14,922 bases of DNA from an uncultured bacterium (GCA_900553845.1 USEW01000025.1:1-14922), one strand, 5' to 3'; numbered from the stretch's first letter, positions 7,813 through 14,803 are shown. Program-made: numbers and translations. The notes: generated by a model from the sequence alone, not told the origin.

Positions 7813-9420
7813 ATGTCATTTTCAAGTATATCATCAAGTTTCATCTCAGCTTGCGGTAATCCATCATCAATTGTGCCATTAGGCATTAAGGATACAATAA
7901 ATGCAGTAGGTTCAATAGCAACATCAAATAGTGCAGGCGGTCAGATTGAAGCAAAAGATAGAGCTATTGATGAATTTGGAACTCAATTTATATGGTTATT
8001 TGGGCTTCCTATATGCAAAAAATTATTTGATAAAACTATATATAAAGCAGCAAAACAAGATCCTAATGTTGACATACGTTTATTTACAAAAGCACCAAAA
8101 TCAGTGCTTAATTTTGCTATTAATAATGCACCAAACGATACTGTAAAAAAATCCATAGAATCTGCTAAAAATAACGAAAAAAAATTTAAAACACTTTTTG
8201 GTTCAAAGTTTGTTTTTGCAACTTTAGCTACAGCTTTAATGTATAAAGCTACGGCCAATTTAAGAAACCTAATAACAAAACATAATGTTGCTAAAAAATT
8301 AAAACAACAAAATGAAAACAATGAACCCAAAAACAAAACATTAACTGGTCAAGTTAGCTTTCAGGGGGGGATGACCCATGCTATTCAGGATTTTGCTTTA
8401 GACCCTGTTAAAAACATGATGCTTATTGACGGCGCCATTACTGCAAGCCGGCTTACCGAATCAAGAAATAAAAGCGAATTTTTGGAATTTGCATTATCCG
8501 AAGGCTCATTTTGGATTTTTATGTACGGATTAAATACGCCTGTGTTAAAAGGGCTTCAAAAAGCTAGTGATAAGTTTGGCAATGTGCCTGTTGATCTAGA
8601 TATTCGGGTGTTAAATTCAAAAGACTTTTTAGAAGGAATTAAAAATGGCAATCTCAAAAAAGATATCAAAGCATTTAAGGAGGCTGCAAAAACCTTAACT
8701 GATATTGATTTAGTTAAAAAAGCCATTAAAGAAGGAAAGTTGGAAGAATTTGTTAAAAATAACCCAACTAATGACCTTATAAAATTATTAAAAGATAAAT
8801 CTGTTAAAAAAGTTGATGAAAATTCATTTAAGCAGTTTATAAAAAAACATCAGGGGCTTGATAAAATTGATTTAACAAAATATTTATATATATCAGTTGA
8901 CGAGTTAAAAAAACTTGAGGGCGAGGCTGAAGTTAGTGTTTTAAAATTTTTAAAAGATAACACTGACAATTTGATGGTGAAATTTGCAAAAGATACAGAT
9001 ATTATTTCAAATTTCATGGAAAGTAAAACATTAAAAGAAAAATTTAAGCATATATTTAAACCTGAAAGTTCATCAAAAGAGTCATTTTTTGAACGTGTTA
9101 AAACAGCATTTAAAAAAACTGATAGTAAAAAGCTTGACACTTCACAATTTATCGATACAAAAGAATTGAGAAATTTGTCTGATGATTTGGATGAATATTA
9201 TACAAAATGCAAAAAAGTATCAACAAATGATAGTCTTATTGACAAATTTGTAAAAAAATCCAAAGCCAGCAAAATTAGTGTTGTCATGTCAACAATGGCT
9301 CTAAGTTGCGTTGTGCTTGGTTTTGTTGTACCGCATTTTAGAATATGGCTTAGAGAAAAAATGCAAGGGTCAAAAGAATTTCACGTTGCAAATGACTATA
9401 AAAAAGAGCTTTCAGCATAA
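7813..9420 (+). CDS. Protein of unknown function with a C-terminal membrane segment
   Basis: I recognise no catalytic family. The 535-aa product begins with a Ser-rich N-terminus (MSFSSISSSFISACGNPSS) without a classical signal peptide. Moderately hydrophobic stretches lie near FIWLFGLPICKKLF (about 50-63), KFVFATLATALMYKA (about 135-150) and GSFWIFMYGLN (about 233-245). A central SFQGGMTHAIQDF motif (about 182-195) follows. The middle to C-terminal part (about 280-460) is Lys/Asp/Glu-rich and mostly helical. A strong hydrophobic helix, VVMSTMALSCVVLGFVVPHF (about 490-510), comes just before a basic tail. In style it resembles large lineage-specific envelope proteins of Gastranaerophilales, from memory and unverified. 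The start is ATG 7813 with GGGGA ten bases upstream; a longer frame from TTG 7792 would begin inside the leader hairpin. A run of seven G at 8364-8370 is a possible slippage site. Confidence 0.8.
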   Translation: MSFSSISSSFISACGNPSSIVPLGIKDTINAVGSIATSNSAGGQIEAKDRAIDEFGTQFIWLFGLPICKKLFDKTIYKAAKQDPNVDIRLFTKAPKSVLNFAINNAPNDTVKKSIESAKNNEKKFKTLFGSKFVFATLATALMYKATANLRNLITKHNVAKKLKQQNENNEPKNKTLTGQVSFQGGMTHAIQDFALDPVKNMMLIDGAITASRLTESRNKSEFLEFALSEGSFWIFMYGLNTPVLKGLQKASDKFGNVPVDLDIRVLNSKDFLEGIKNGNLKKDIKAFKEAAKTLTDIDLVKKAIKEGKLEEFVKNNPTNDLIKLLKDKSVKKVDENSFKQFIKKHQGLDKIDLTKYLYISVDELKKLEGEAEVSVLKFLKDNTDNLMVKFAKDTDIISNFMESKTLKEKFKHIFKPESSSKESFFERVKTAFKKTDSKKLDTSQFIDTKELRNLSDDLDEYYTKCKKVSTNDSLIDKFVKKSKASKISVVMSTMALSCVVLGFVVPHFRIWLREKMQGSKEFHVANDYKKELSA

Positions 9421-9430
9421 GAAATAAATA

Positions 9431-10216
9431 TTAGTTGAACTCGATTAGTACATTCATTAACTCAATATCATCGTAGTCAATATAAGCTGTTTGAAAAAGA
9501 TTGCGACCTGTTTTAATAGTAATTTGATTATTTTGTCCGATTTTAATAAGTTCATTTGGTATGGGTATTTTTTGATTGTCGCCGTTTATTTTTAATTCGG
9601 CAATTTGTTTATTATTAAAAAATATTTCAACAGGAGAAGAATAGGCTATTTTGACCTTTGATTGACCCATTTGCTTTGCCATTTGTGTATCAATTCCAAT
9701 GACCGAGCCAATTGTCAGGTAACATTGTTTATCCTTTGGTACTTTTTTTATTGAGAAATTTTTAGTTAAAAAAGGTCCAACAGCTTTAACATTAAACTCA
9801 GCTGCATTAGCACTATTTGACGAAAAAACGTCATCACCAATATGACACAAATCAGTTTCAAGGACAATATCATAAGGTTTGCTTTTTTCAATACCTATTG
9901 TAAACGGTTTTTGTTTTGAATGTTCATCAATAGTTAATGAAAAAGGTTTATAACCATTTTTTTCAACACTCATAATTGTTTTATCTTTAATTTGTGCATT
10001 TAAATCAAACTCACCATTTGTGTCTGTTTCAACCATAAAATTTTTAGATGGCAGCTTTACTTTTGCATTACCAATTGGCTCTTTTGTTTTACTGTCAATA
10101 ATTCGGCTTCTGTTTGCATTTTGTGTTTGTTTTTTTACATTACCTGATATTTGAGAGTACCCACAATTTGTGAGCATTGCTAACATAATAAAAAAACTAA
10201 AAAAAGATTTTTTCAT
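9431..10216 (-). CDS. Lipoprotein with carboxypeptidase regulatory-like domain
   Basis: A 261-aa secreted protein. The N-terminus is a lipoprotein signal: basic MKK, a hydrophobic core FFSFFIMLAML and a lipobox-like LTNC with lipidated Cys18 (Asn at -1 is not the commonest residue). Residues about 37-105 match the CarboxypepD_reg beta-sandwich: IDSKTKEPIGNAKVKLP, then ETDTNGEFDL and VEKNGYKPFSL. The remainder (about 110-261) looks like another all-beta domain with no motif I recognise. Such proteins usually sit on the cell surface and bind or display other modules; no catalytic residues are seen. The start at 10216 has GAGGAA about 10 nt upstream. Its stop codon is only ten bases from that of the convergent 535-aa gene, with no hairpin between them. 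Confidence 0.8.
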   Translation of the reverse strand: MKKSFFSFFIMLAMLTNCGYSQISGNVKKQTQNANRSRIIDSKTKEPIGNAKVKLPSKNFMVETDTNGEFDLNAQIKDKTIMSVEKNGYKPFSLTIDEHSKQKPFTIGIEKSKPYDIVLETDLCHIGDDVFSSNSANAAEFNVKAVGPFLTKNFSIKKVPKDKQCYLTIGSVIGIDTQMAKQMGQSKVKIAYSSPVEIFFNNKQIAELKINGDNQKIPIPNELIKIGQNNQITIKTGRNLFQTAYIDYDDIELMNVLIEFN

Positions 10217-10310
10217 TCAAATAAATTCCTCAAAATAGCTTATGTTTTTTTTATTTTATAATCTTCTTGCAAATTTAATATTACCAATGTGTTTAGTTTT
10301 TGATGTAAAA

Positions 10311-10316
10311 TATAAT
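10311..10316 (+). promoter_or_regulatory. Possible -10 box for the TIM-barrel gene
   Basis: A perfect TATAAT lies 34 bases before the ATG at 10351, giving a plausible 28-nt leader. No good -35 box is seen at the right spacing, and the 134-nt divergent gap is so AT-rich that chance matches are likely. Confidence 0.3.
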
Positions 10317-10350
10317 TATAGTCATATTATAGGTTACAAAGAAATAAAAA

Positions 10351-11133
10351 ATGAAAAAATTATTATTATCATCAAGCATAGACCCAGATTTGAGCAAAGT
10401 TGTTAAAATAGCTAAAGAACTTAATTTAGGCATAGAAATAAGTCGTTTGCCCAAACATATTGATATTGATAATTGTTTTAATCAAGTTGAAGACTATTTA
10501 TGTGAAAATTTAAGCGGGTTTAAAAACGAAATTACAATGCATGGTCAATTTTCTGATTTGAATATTGCATCTATGGATAAAGAAATAAAAAAAATTTCAG
10601 AAAAACGATACTATCAATCTCTAGCACTTGCAAAAAGCATTAATGCATCAACATTACTTTTTCACACCAATAAAAAATCAACAAAACACAAAGGTGCACA
10701 GAAAAAATTTGATAAAAATTTCCTAAATTTTTGGCAAATCTTTATTAAAGATATAGAAAAAACAAAATTAACTGTAGTTTTAGAAAATGTTCACGAAAAA
10801 ACACCAGATTTTATTAAAAATGTTATACAAGAAATAAACTCACCAAAATTAAAAGCTTCTCTTGATGTTGGACATGTGAATGTTTATTCCGATATTGACG
10901 TTGAAATTTGGCTCAACGAATATAAAGATATTCTTCATCATATGCATATTCATAACAATTTTGGTGATGATGATTCACACAATCCAATAAATATAGGTCA
11001 ACTTGATTTTTCAAAAATAGTAAATACACTAAAACACAATAATTTAGAACCAATTATTGTGTTTGAAGTGTTTAATTTAAATGATTTAAAAACAAGTTTA
11101 GATTTTTTTAATAAATGTTATGCTTCTTCTTGA
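10351..11133 (+). CDS. Sugar phosphate isomerase/epimerase-like TIM-barrel protein
   Basis: A 260-aa protein of the xylose isomerase-like / AP endonuclease 2 TIM-barrel superfamily. The usual metal-site residues appear in order at strand ends: MHGQF, LFHTN, E145 in VVLENVHE, D172 and H175 in SLDVGHVN, H199 and H201 in HMHIHNN, and a late Glu in VFEVF. Family members act as endonuclease IV, sugar isomerases or epimerases; the sequence does not show which, and the overall similarity to true endonuclease IV looks low. Only a weak AAAGAAA precedes the ATG. The last 16 bases overlap the end of rplI on the opposite strand. There is no neighbouring pathway to suggest a substrate. Confidence 0.78.
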   Translation: MKKLLLSSSIDPDLSKVVKIAKELNLGIEISRLPKHIDIDNCFNQVEDYLCENLSGFKNEITMHGQFSDLNIASMDKEIKKISEKRYYQSLALAKSINASTLLFHTNKKSTKHKGAQKKFDKNFLNFWQIFIKDIEKTKLTVVLENVHEKTPDFIKNVIQEINSPKLKASLDVGHVNVYSDIDVEIWLNEYKDILHHMHIHNNFGDDDSHNPINIGQLDFSKIVNTLKHNNLEPIIVFEVFNLNDLKTSLDFFNKCYASS

Positions 11134-11627
11134 TTAGAATTATCTTCTTCAATTTCTTCAATTCTATCTTTTAAAACTTCTGATGCAACGATAACAACAC
11201 GAAGTTCAGTTTTAACTTTTGAAGTCAGCTTAATTAAAAGTTTATATTCACCAATATGATTAATAGGTGCGTCAAGTGTCATATTTTTACGGTCAACTTC
11301 AATTCCTGATTCAGCTTTTAACTCTTCAGCAAGTTTTTTAGTTGTAACTGTTCCAAAAAGTTTTCCGCTTTCACCAGCTTTAACAGCTATTTGTAATTCA
11401 CCAAATTCTTCAATTTGTTTTGCTACATTTAAAGCTTCATTATGCAGCTTTTGGGCTTTAGCCTGAATACGTTCAATATATCGTTCACGATTTTCTAAAG
11501 CGCCCTTTGTCGCGATTTCAGCCAAGTTTTGTGGAAGAAGATAATTTCTAGCATAACCGTCTTTAACGTTAATTATATCACCTTCATCACCTAAATTTTG
11601 AACTTCCTTTTTTAATATTACTTTCAT
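11118..11627 (-). CDS. rplI: Large ribosomal subunit protein bL9
   Basis: bL9 binds 23S rRNA near the L1 stalk and helps hold the reading frame. The N-terminal domain has the family signature MKVILKKEVQNLGDEGDIINVKDGYARNYLLPQNLA, then the long connecting helix (about 45-75) and a C-terminal rRNA-binding domain with GKLFGTVTTKKLAEEL. At 169 aa it is longer than the usual roughly 150 because of an acidic tail rich in Glu and Asp. I start it at 11627, where the universal MKVIL begins and AAGG lies close upstream; the frame stays open to 11696, but those residues are not bL9-like. It is not in the usual rpsF-ssb-rpsR cluster. Confidence 0.95.
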   Translation of the reverse strand: MKVILKKEVQNLGDEGDIINVKDGYARNYLLPQNLAEIATKGALENRERYIERIQAKAQKLHNEALNVAKQIEEFGELQIAVKAGESGKLFGTVTTKKLAEELKAESGIEVDRKNMTLDAPINHIGEYKLLIKLTSKVKTELRVVIVASEVLKDRIEEIEEDNSNQEEA

Positions 11628-11669
11628 AAATACCTTTATCTCCATTTTACATTTTATTAATTTATTATT

Positions 11670-11675
11670 ATTATA
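11670..11675 (-). promoter_or_regulatory. Possible -10 box for rplI
   Basis: On the minus strand TATAAT occupies 11675-11670, giving an expected start near 11663 and a leader of about 36 nt containing the rplI Shine-Dalgarno. The upstream -35 region is only a T-rich stretch, so support is modest. Confidence 0.4.
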
Positions 11676-11752
11676 ACTAAAAAATAAAAAAAACAACAGA
11701 TAAAATTAAAAACTTCAAATATGTTAAATAAAAAATTGCCGTTTTAGTTAAG

Positions 11753-11781
11753 TTGAATTTATATTAAATTTTGTATAAAAT
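11753..11781 (+). promoter_or_regulatory. Probable cysS promoter
   Basis: TTGAAT (11753-11758), 17 bases, then TAAAAT (11776-11781) fits a sigma-70 promoter with an expected start near 11788. The cysS Shine-Dalgarno AAAGAGG (11804-11810) and ATG (11815) follow. Confidence 0.45.
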
Positions 11782-11814
11782 AGTTAAGAATAATAAAACC
11801 AATAAAGAGGCATT

Positions 11815-13326
11815 ATGTTAAAAATATCCGATACAATGAAACAAAATCCCGTGGAATTTAATCCTATTAATAAAAATGAAGTCAAAATGTACGTTTGCGG
11901 CCCAACTGTTTATGATAATCCGCATTTAGGCCATGCAAGATGTTATATTACATGGGATGTTGTATATCGATATTTAAAATTCTTGGGCTATGACGTTAAA
12001 TATTGCCGGAATATAACTGATGTTGATGATAAAATTTTAAATAAAGCCGATAAAAACCAATGTGAGCCAAGTGATATAGCTAATAAGTATTATAATATTT
12101 TCAAAAAGTCAATGGAAGATTTAAATGTTTTATGTCCAACATATGAACCCAGAGCAACTCAATGTATTAACGAAATGATATCACTTATCCAAAAATTAAT
12201 TGATAACGGATACGCATATGAGGTTCAAGGTGATGTATATTTTCGTGTCAAAAGATTTAAAGACTACGGAAAATTAAGTAAACAACCGCTGGATGATATA
12301 AAAAGCGGCGCACGTGTTCAAGTTGGCGATAAAAAAGAAGATGATTTAGATTTTGCTTTATGGAAAAATGATGAAAAACATGGGTTTAAAAGCCCATGGG
12401 GCTTAGGCAGACCAGGGTGGCATATTGAATGTTCGGCTATGGCTAAAAAGTATTTAGGTGACACTATTGATATTCACGCCGGCGGTGCTGACCTTGTTTT
12501 CCCACACCATGAAAATGAAATAGCTCAAAGTGAAGCTGCAAATGGCGTTAAATTCGTAAACTATTGGCTTCATAATGGATTTGTTACTATAAATAAAGAA
12601 AAAATGTCAAAATCTTTAAATAATTTTATCTCAATTAACGACTTACTTCAAAGATACGACAAGAATACAATACGATTATTTATTTTAACAAATCACTATC
12701 GAACAGGTGTTGAGTTTAATGATGAAGCTTTAAATTCTGCTAAAAACGGTGTAAAACGTTTGAACAACGCTGTTAATGAAGGTTTAAACCAATTAAATAT
12801 GGATATTTCAAGTTTATTTAATGAGTTAAGTATCGATATAAATAATATTAACGACCTAAAATATATTAATATTAAAGAAAAGTTTAATATAAGTCAACTT
12901 GAAAGCTTTATTATTGCAATGGATAATGACTTTAATACTTCAAAAGCATTGGCCGTATTATTTGATTTAGCCTCACAAATAAATAAATTTATAGATATAA
13001 AAGACAACGAAAGTATAAAACAATATCTTGCATTACTAATTATTCTATCAAATATTTTAGGTTTTAGTTATATAAATCCAAGCTGTGAAGAGAGTGAAAA
13101 ATGCAATAATGCTTTAAGTCAAATTATAGATAAATTAGATTTCCTAAGCAACGAAGAAAAAAAGTTACCAATTAATGAAATAATGAATTGTGTACTTTTA
13201 AAACGAGCACAAGCACGAGACAATAAAGACTGGGGCATGGCAGATAAAATACGTGATACATTAAAACAAGCTAATATAATTATAAAAGATACAAAAAACG
13301 GAGTAAAAGTTGAGTTTTCAGAATAA
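11815..13326 (+). CDS. cysS: Cysteinyl-tRNA synthetase
   Basis: Class I aminoacyl-tRNA synthetase that charges tRNA-Cys in the cytosol. The 503 aa carry the zinc ligands C28 (CGPTVY), C206 (HIECSAMA), H231 and E235 (PHHENE), which both binds zinc and discriminates cysteine. The ATP-site motifs are HLGH (37-40) and KMSKS (263-267). ITDVDDKI and the anticodon-binding helical C-terminal domain follow; that domain is somewhat long and low in complexity around 330-420. The ATG has AAAGAGG four bases upstream. A tRNA-Cys gene lies 1.1 kb downstream in the same window. The gene ends 18 nt before the stop of the convergent glycosylase gene, with no terminator recognisable between them. Confidence 0.97.
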   Translation: MLKISDTMKQNPVEFNPINKNEVKMYVCGPTVYDNPHLGHARCYITWDVVYRYLKFLGYDVKYCRNITDVDDKILNKADKNQCEPSDIANKYYNIFKKSMEDLNVLCPTYEPRATQCINEMISLIQKLIDNGYAYEVQGDVYFRVKRFKDYGKLSKQPLDDIKSGARVQVGDKKEDDLDFALWKNDEKHGFKSPWGLGRPGWHIECSAMAKKYLGDTIDIHAGGADLVFPHHENEIAQSEAANGVKFVNYWLHNGFVTINKEKMSKSLNNFISINDLLQRYDKNTIRLFILTNHYRTGVEFNDEALNSAKNGVKRLNNAVNEGLNQLNMDISSLFNELSIDINNINDLKYINIKEKFNISQLESFIIAMDNDFNTSKALAVLFDLASQINKFIDIKDNESIKQYLALLIILSNILGFSYINPSCEESEKCNNALSQIIDKLDFLSNEEKKLPINEIMNCVLLKRAQARDNKDWGMADKIRDTLKQANIIIKDTKNGVKVEFSE

Positions 13327-13344
13327 AATGATAATTAATCTAAA

Positions 13345-13923
13345 TTAATCAAGACTGTCATAAATTTTTTTAATTTCTTGAATATCCTGCCACATAAGCC
13401 ATTTTGGGCTACCCTTTTCACGACTTTCATTACGTAGTAAATAAGAAGGATGAAAAATAGGCATCATTTTTGAATTATATGGTCCGTCATACCATTTGCC
13501 ACGAGCTTTTGATATACCATATGGCAATTTAAGCATGGATTGCAAAGCAACATTACCGCATATTAATATAATTTTGGGTCGTAAAATATTAATCTGCGCT
13601 TCTAAATATTCCCGGCATGCTTCTTTTTCTGAATCATGCGGGTTTCTATTTTCAGGCGGACGACATTTTATCGTGTTGCATATATAAATATCTCGTTTTC
13701 TTGAAAAGCCTACTGATTCAAGGATTCTATCAAGCAGTTGTCCGGCTTTTCCAACAAAAGGAACACCTTCCATATCTTCATAATATCCAGGTGCTTCACC
13801 TATAAGCATAAGTTTATTATTAGGAATTCCGCCTTCAAAAACAATATTAGTACGCGTTTTAGCTAAACCACACTTTTTACAGGTCAAACATTTTTCTTTG
13901 ATCTTATTTAATTCTTCTTTCAT
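13345..13923 (-). CDS. udg: Family-4 uracil-DNA glycosylase (iron-sulfur)
   Basis: A base-excision-repair enzyme removing uracil from DNA. The 192-aa protein has the four cysteines for a [4Fe-4S] cluster at C15, C18, C87 and C103, with the family-4 spacing. It also has motif 1 GEAPGYYED (from residue 42), GVPFVGKAGQLLD, CNTIKCRPPENRNP, and the motif-2 HPSYLLR (H158). There is no room for a Shine-Dalgarno: an extended -10 box ends six bases before the ATG, so the message is probably leaderless. It is divergent from the tRNA cluster, and their promoter regions overlap or nearly touch. Confidence 0.93.
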   Translation of the reverse strand: MKEELNKIKEKCLTCKKCGLAKTRTNIVFEGGIPNNKLMLIGEAPGYYEDMEGVPFVGKAGQLLDRILESVGFSRKRDIYICNTIKCRPPENRNPHDSEKEACREYLEAQINILRPKIILICGNVALQSMLKLPYGISKARGKWYDGPYNSKMMPIFHPSYLLRNESREKGSPKWLMWQDIQEIKKIYDSLD

Positions 13924-13929
13924 ATTAAA

Positions 13930-13938
13930 ATTATACCA
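13930..13938 (-). promoter_or_regulatory. Extended -10 promoter for a leaderless glycosylase mRNA
   Basis: On the minus strand, TGGTATAAT (13938-13930) is an ideal extended -10 element. Counting -7 at its last base puts +1 at 13923, the A of the start codon. No clear -35 is seen, which extended -10 promoters tolerate. Confidence 0.55.
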
Positions 13939-13946
13939 TAAACCAC

Positions 13947-13975
13947 TTGACTATAAATTATATTATTGTTAAACT
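13947..13975 (+). promoter_or_regulatory. Probable promoter of the tRNA cluster
   Basis: TTGACT (13947-13952), a 17-nt spacer and TAAACT (13970-13975) point to a start near 13982, seven bases before tRNA-Pro. The -35 hexamer is the same as that of the sigma gene promoter. Confidence 0.45.
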
Positions 13976-13988
13976 AAAATAAAATAAA

Positions 13989-14065
13989 CGGGATGTAGCG
14001 CAGCTTGGTAGCGCACCTCGCTTGGGACGAGGGGGTCGCACGTTCAAATCGTGTCATCCCGACCA
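13989..14065 (+). tRNA. tRNA-Pro (anticodon TGG)
   Basis: Full cloverleaf: acceptor CGGGATG/CATCCCG (7 bp), D-stem GCGC/GCGC, anticodon stem CCTCG/CGAGG around loop CTTGGGA with TGG at 14023-14025, and T-arm GCACG-TTCAAAT-CGTGT. Discriminator A and an encoded CCA (14063-14065) end it. Outside the anticodon arm it is identical to the second tRNA-Pro. Confidence 0.97.
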
Positions 14066-14106
14066 TTAAATAAACTGTACATTCTAAAATGAATACTAAC
14101 AATAAA
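14045..14106 (+). repeat. Direct repeat, copy 1 (tRNA-Pro 3' end plus trailer)
   Basis: Begins inside the T-loop at CAAATCGTGTC and continues past the tRNA through GTACATT, TAAAAT and ACAATAAA. A diverged second copy lies at 14233-14296, 188 nt further on. The pair brackets the insert of the first structured unit and suggests a local duplication or integration event. Confidence 0.65.
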
Positions 14107-14111
14107 TGAAA

Positions 14112-14250
14112 GGGTTGCACGTTTCGCGTAAAACCAGCTCTAATTTTTTGTTACACAAAAAAAGAGCTGCTAATTACCCGATATGAATTTTATCAATTCG
14201 CTTTTTATCAAAAGCTCATTGAAAATTTCAAACAAATCGTGTCATCTCGA
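14112..14250 (+). ncRNA. Structured unit 1 downstream of tRNA-Pro(TGG): split T-arm copy with three-hairpin insert
   Basis: GGGTTGCACGTT (14112-14123) resembles the tRNA 5' T-arm, and CAAATCGTGTCATCTCGA (14233-14250) copies the tRNA 3' end with one change. Between them is a 109-nt insert. Hairpin A (14119-14129) is ACGT/GCGT around TTC. Hairpin B (14135-14169) has a 7-bp outer stem, an AA bulge, TTTTTTGT/ACAAAAAA and a TAC loop. Hairpin C (14184-14230) pairs TGAA-TTTT, CAAT and GCTTTT with their partners, interrupted by small AT and TC loops. No hairpin is followed by a U-tract, so these are not terminators. Unit 2 (14629-14767) shares sequence, insert length and fold. Whether it is transcribed RNA or a DNA-level element is not known. 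Confidence 0.65.
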
Positions 14251-14296
14251 CGATTAAAAGCAAATATCGTACATTTAAAATAGAAGAGACAATAAA
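14233..14296 (+). repeat. Direct repeat, copy 2 (degenerate tRNA-Pro 3' end plus trailer)
   Basis: Copy of 14045-14106 with scattered changes: the tRNA part reads ATCTCGACGA instead of ATCCCGACCA, so the CCA is lost, and the trailer keeps GTACATT, TAAAAT and ACAATAAA. It ends six bases before tRNA-Gly. Confidence 0.65.
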
Positions 14297-14302
14297 AATA
14301 GT

Positions 14303-14378
14303 GCGGAAGTAACTCAATTGGTAGAGTCCCTGCCTTCCAAGCAGGTTGTTGCGAGTTCGAGCCTCGTCTTCCGCTCCA
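14303..14378 (+). tRNA. tRNA-Gly (anticodon TCC)
   Basis: Acceptor GCGGAAG/CTTCCGC, D-stem ACTC/GAGT, anticodon stem CCTGC/GCAGG around CTTCCAA with TCC at 14336-14338, and T-arm GCGAG-TTCGAGC-CTCGT (last pair wobble). Discriminator T and encoded CCA (14376-14378). Confidence 0.96.
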
Positions 14379-14388
14379 TTAAAATTTT

Positions 14389-14460
14389 GGCGACATGGCC
14401 AAGTGGTAAGGCAGAAGCCTGCAAAGCTTTTATCCCCCAGTTCGAATCTGGGTGTCGCCT
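14389..14460 (+). tRNA. tRNA-Cys (anticodon GCA), no encoded CCA
   Basis: Acceptor GGCGACA/TGTCGCC, D-stem GCC/GGC, anticodon stem GAAGC/GCTTT around CTGCAAA with GCA at 14421-14423, and T-arm CCCAG-TTCGAAT-CTGGG. The discriminator is T, the identity base for cysteine. The next bases are TTTTC, so the 3' CCA must be added enzymatically, unlike the other three tRNAs here. It begins ten bases after tRNA-Gly, so the two are probably co-transcribed. Confidence 0.95.
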
Positions 14461-14543
14461 TTTTCAAATAATCTGTTGGTTGTTCTATGTTATATTAATG
14501 GTTTTGTTTGTTTCTTACACTAGTCAAAATATTTAACATATGA

Positions 14544-14620
<77 letters not shown>

Positions 14621-14628
14621 TTGTCAAA

Positions 14629-14767
14629 GTATCGGACGTTTCACGTCACAAGCAATTCTAATTTTTGTAGAACAAAAAAGAATTGCTAATGACCTGATAT
14701 CAAATTGTTCCAATTCGCTTTTTAACAAAAGCTCATTGACAATTTGAAACAAATCGTGTCGTCCCGA
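14629..14767 (+). ncRNA. Structured unit 2 downstream of tRNA-Pro(CGG)
   Basis: Second copy of the unit at 14112-14250, at the same position relative to a tRNA-Pro. ATCGGACGTT (14631-14640) opens it and CAAATCGTGTCGTCCCGA (14750-14767) closes it; the insert is again 109 nt. Hairpin A is GACGT/ACGTC around TTC (14635-14647). Hairpin B is a 9-bp stem, AA bulge, TTTTTGT/ACAAAAA, AGA loop (14651-14687). Hairpin C pairs TCAAATTGT, CAAT and GCTTTT with perfect partners (14700-14747). Compared with unit 1, two pairs in hairpin B and two in hairpin C change on both sides and keep pairing. Confidence 0.65.
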
Positions 14768-14780
14768 AAGTGTAAAAAAA

Positions 14781-14803
14781 TAAGGATACAAGTCCTTAAT
14801 TTT
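14781..14803 (+). terminator. Weak possible terminator after structured unit 2
   Basis: TAAGGA (14781-14786) pairs with TCCTTA (14793-14798) around TACAAG, followed by ATTTT. The stem is short and the U-tract poor, so it is only a candidate. The remaining bases to the window end hold two copies of GGATGCT (14831, 14878) and a GAATAT/ATATTC hairpin (14852-14867), with no gene that I can support. Confidence 0.3.

Noticed and set aside
11628..11696. Upstream extension of rplI to 11696
   Set aside because: The extra residues are AT-rich intergenic translation; the universal bL9 start MKVIL with its own Shine-Dalgarno is at 11627.
14135..14169. Hairpin B of unit 1 as a terminator of tRNA-Pro
   Set aside because: The T-run is in the stem, not after it, and the following bases are CTAATTACCC.
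14228..14536. Open reading frames on both strands across tRNA-Gly and tRNA-Cys
   Set aside because: They consist largely of translated tRNA sequence, a known source of false ORFs; no ribosome-binding site or protein-like composition.
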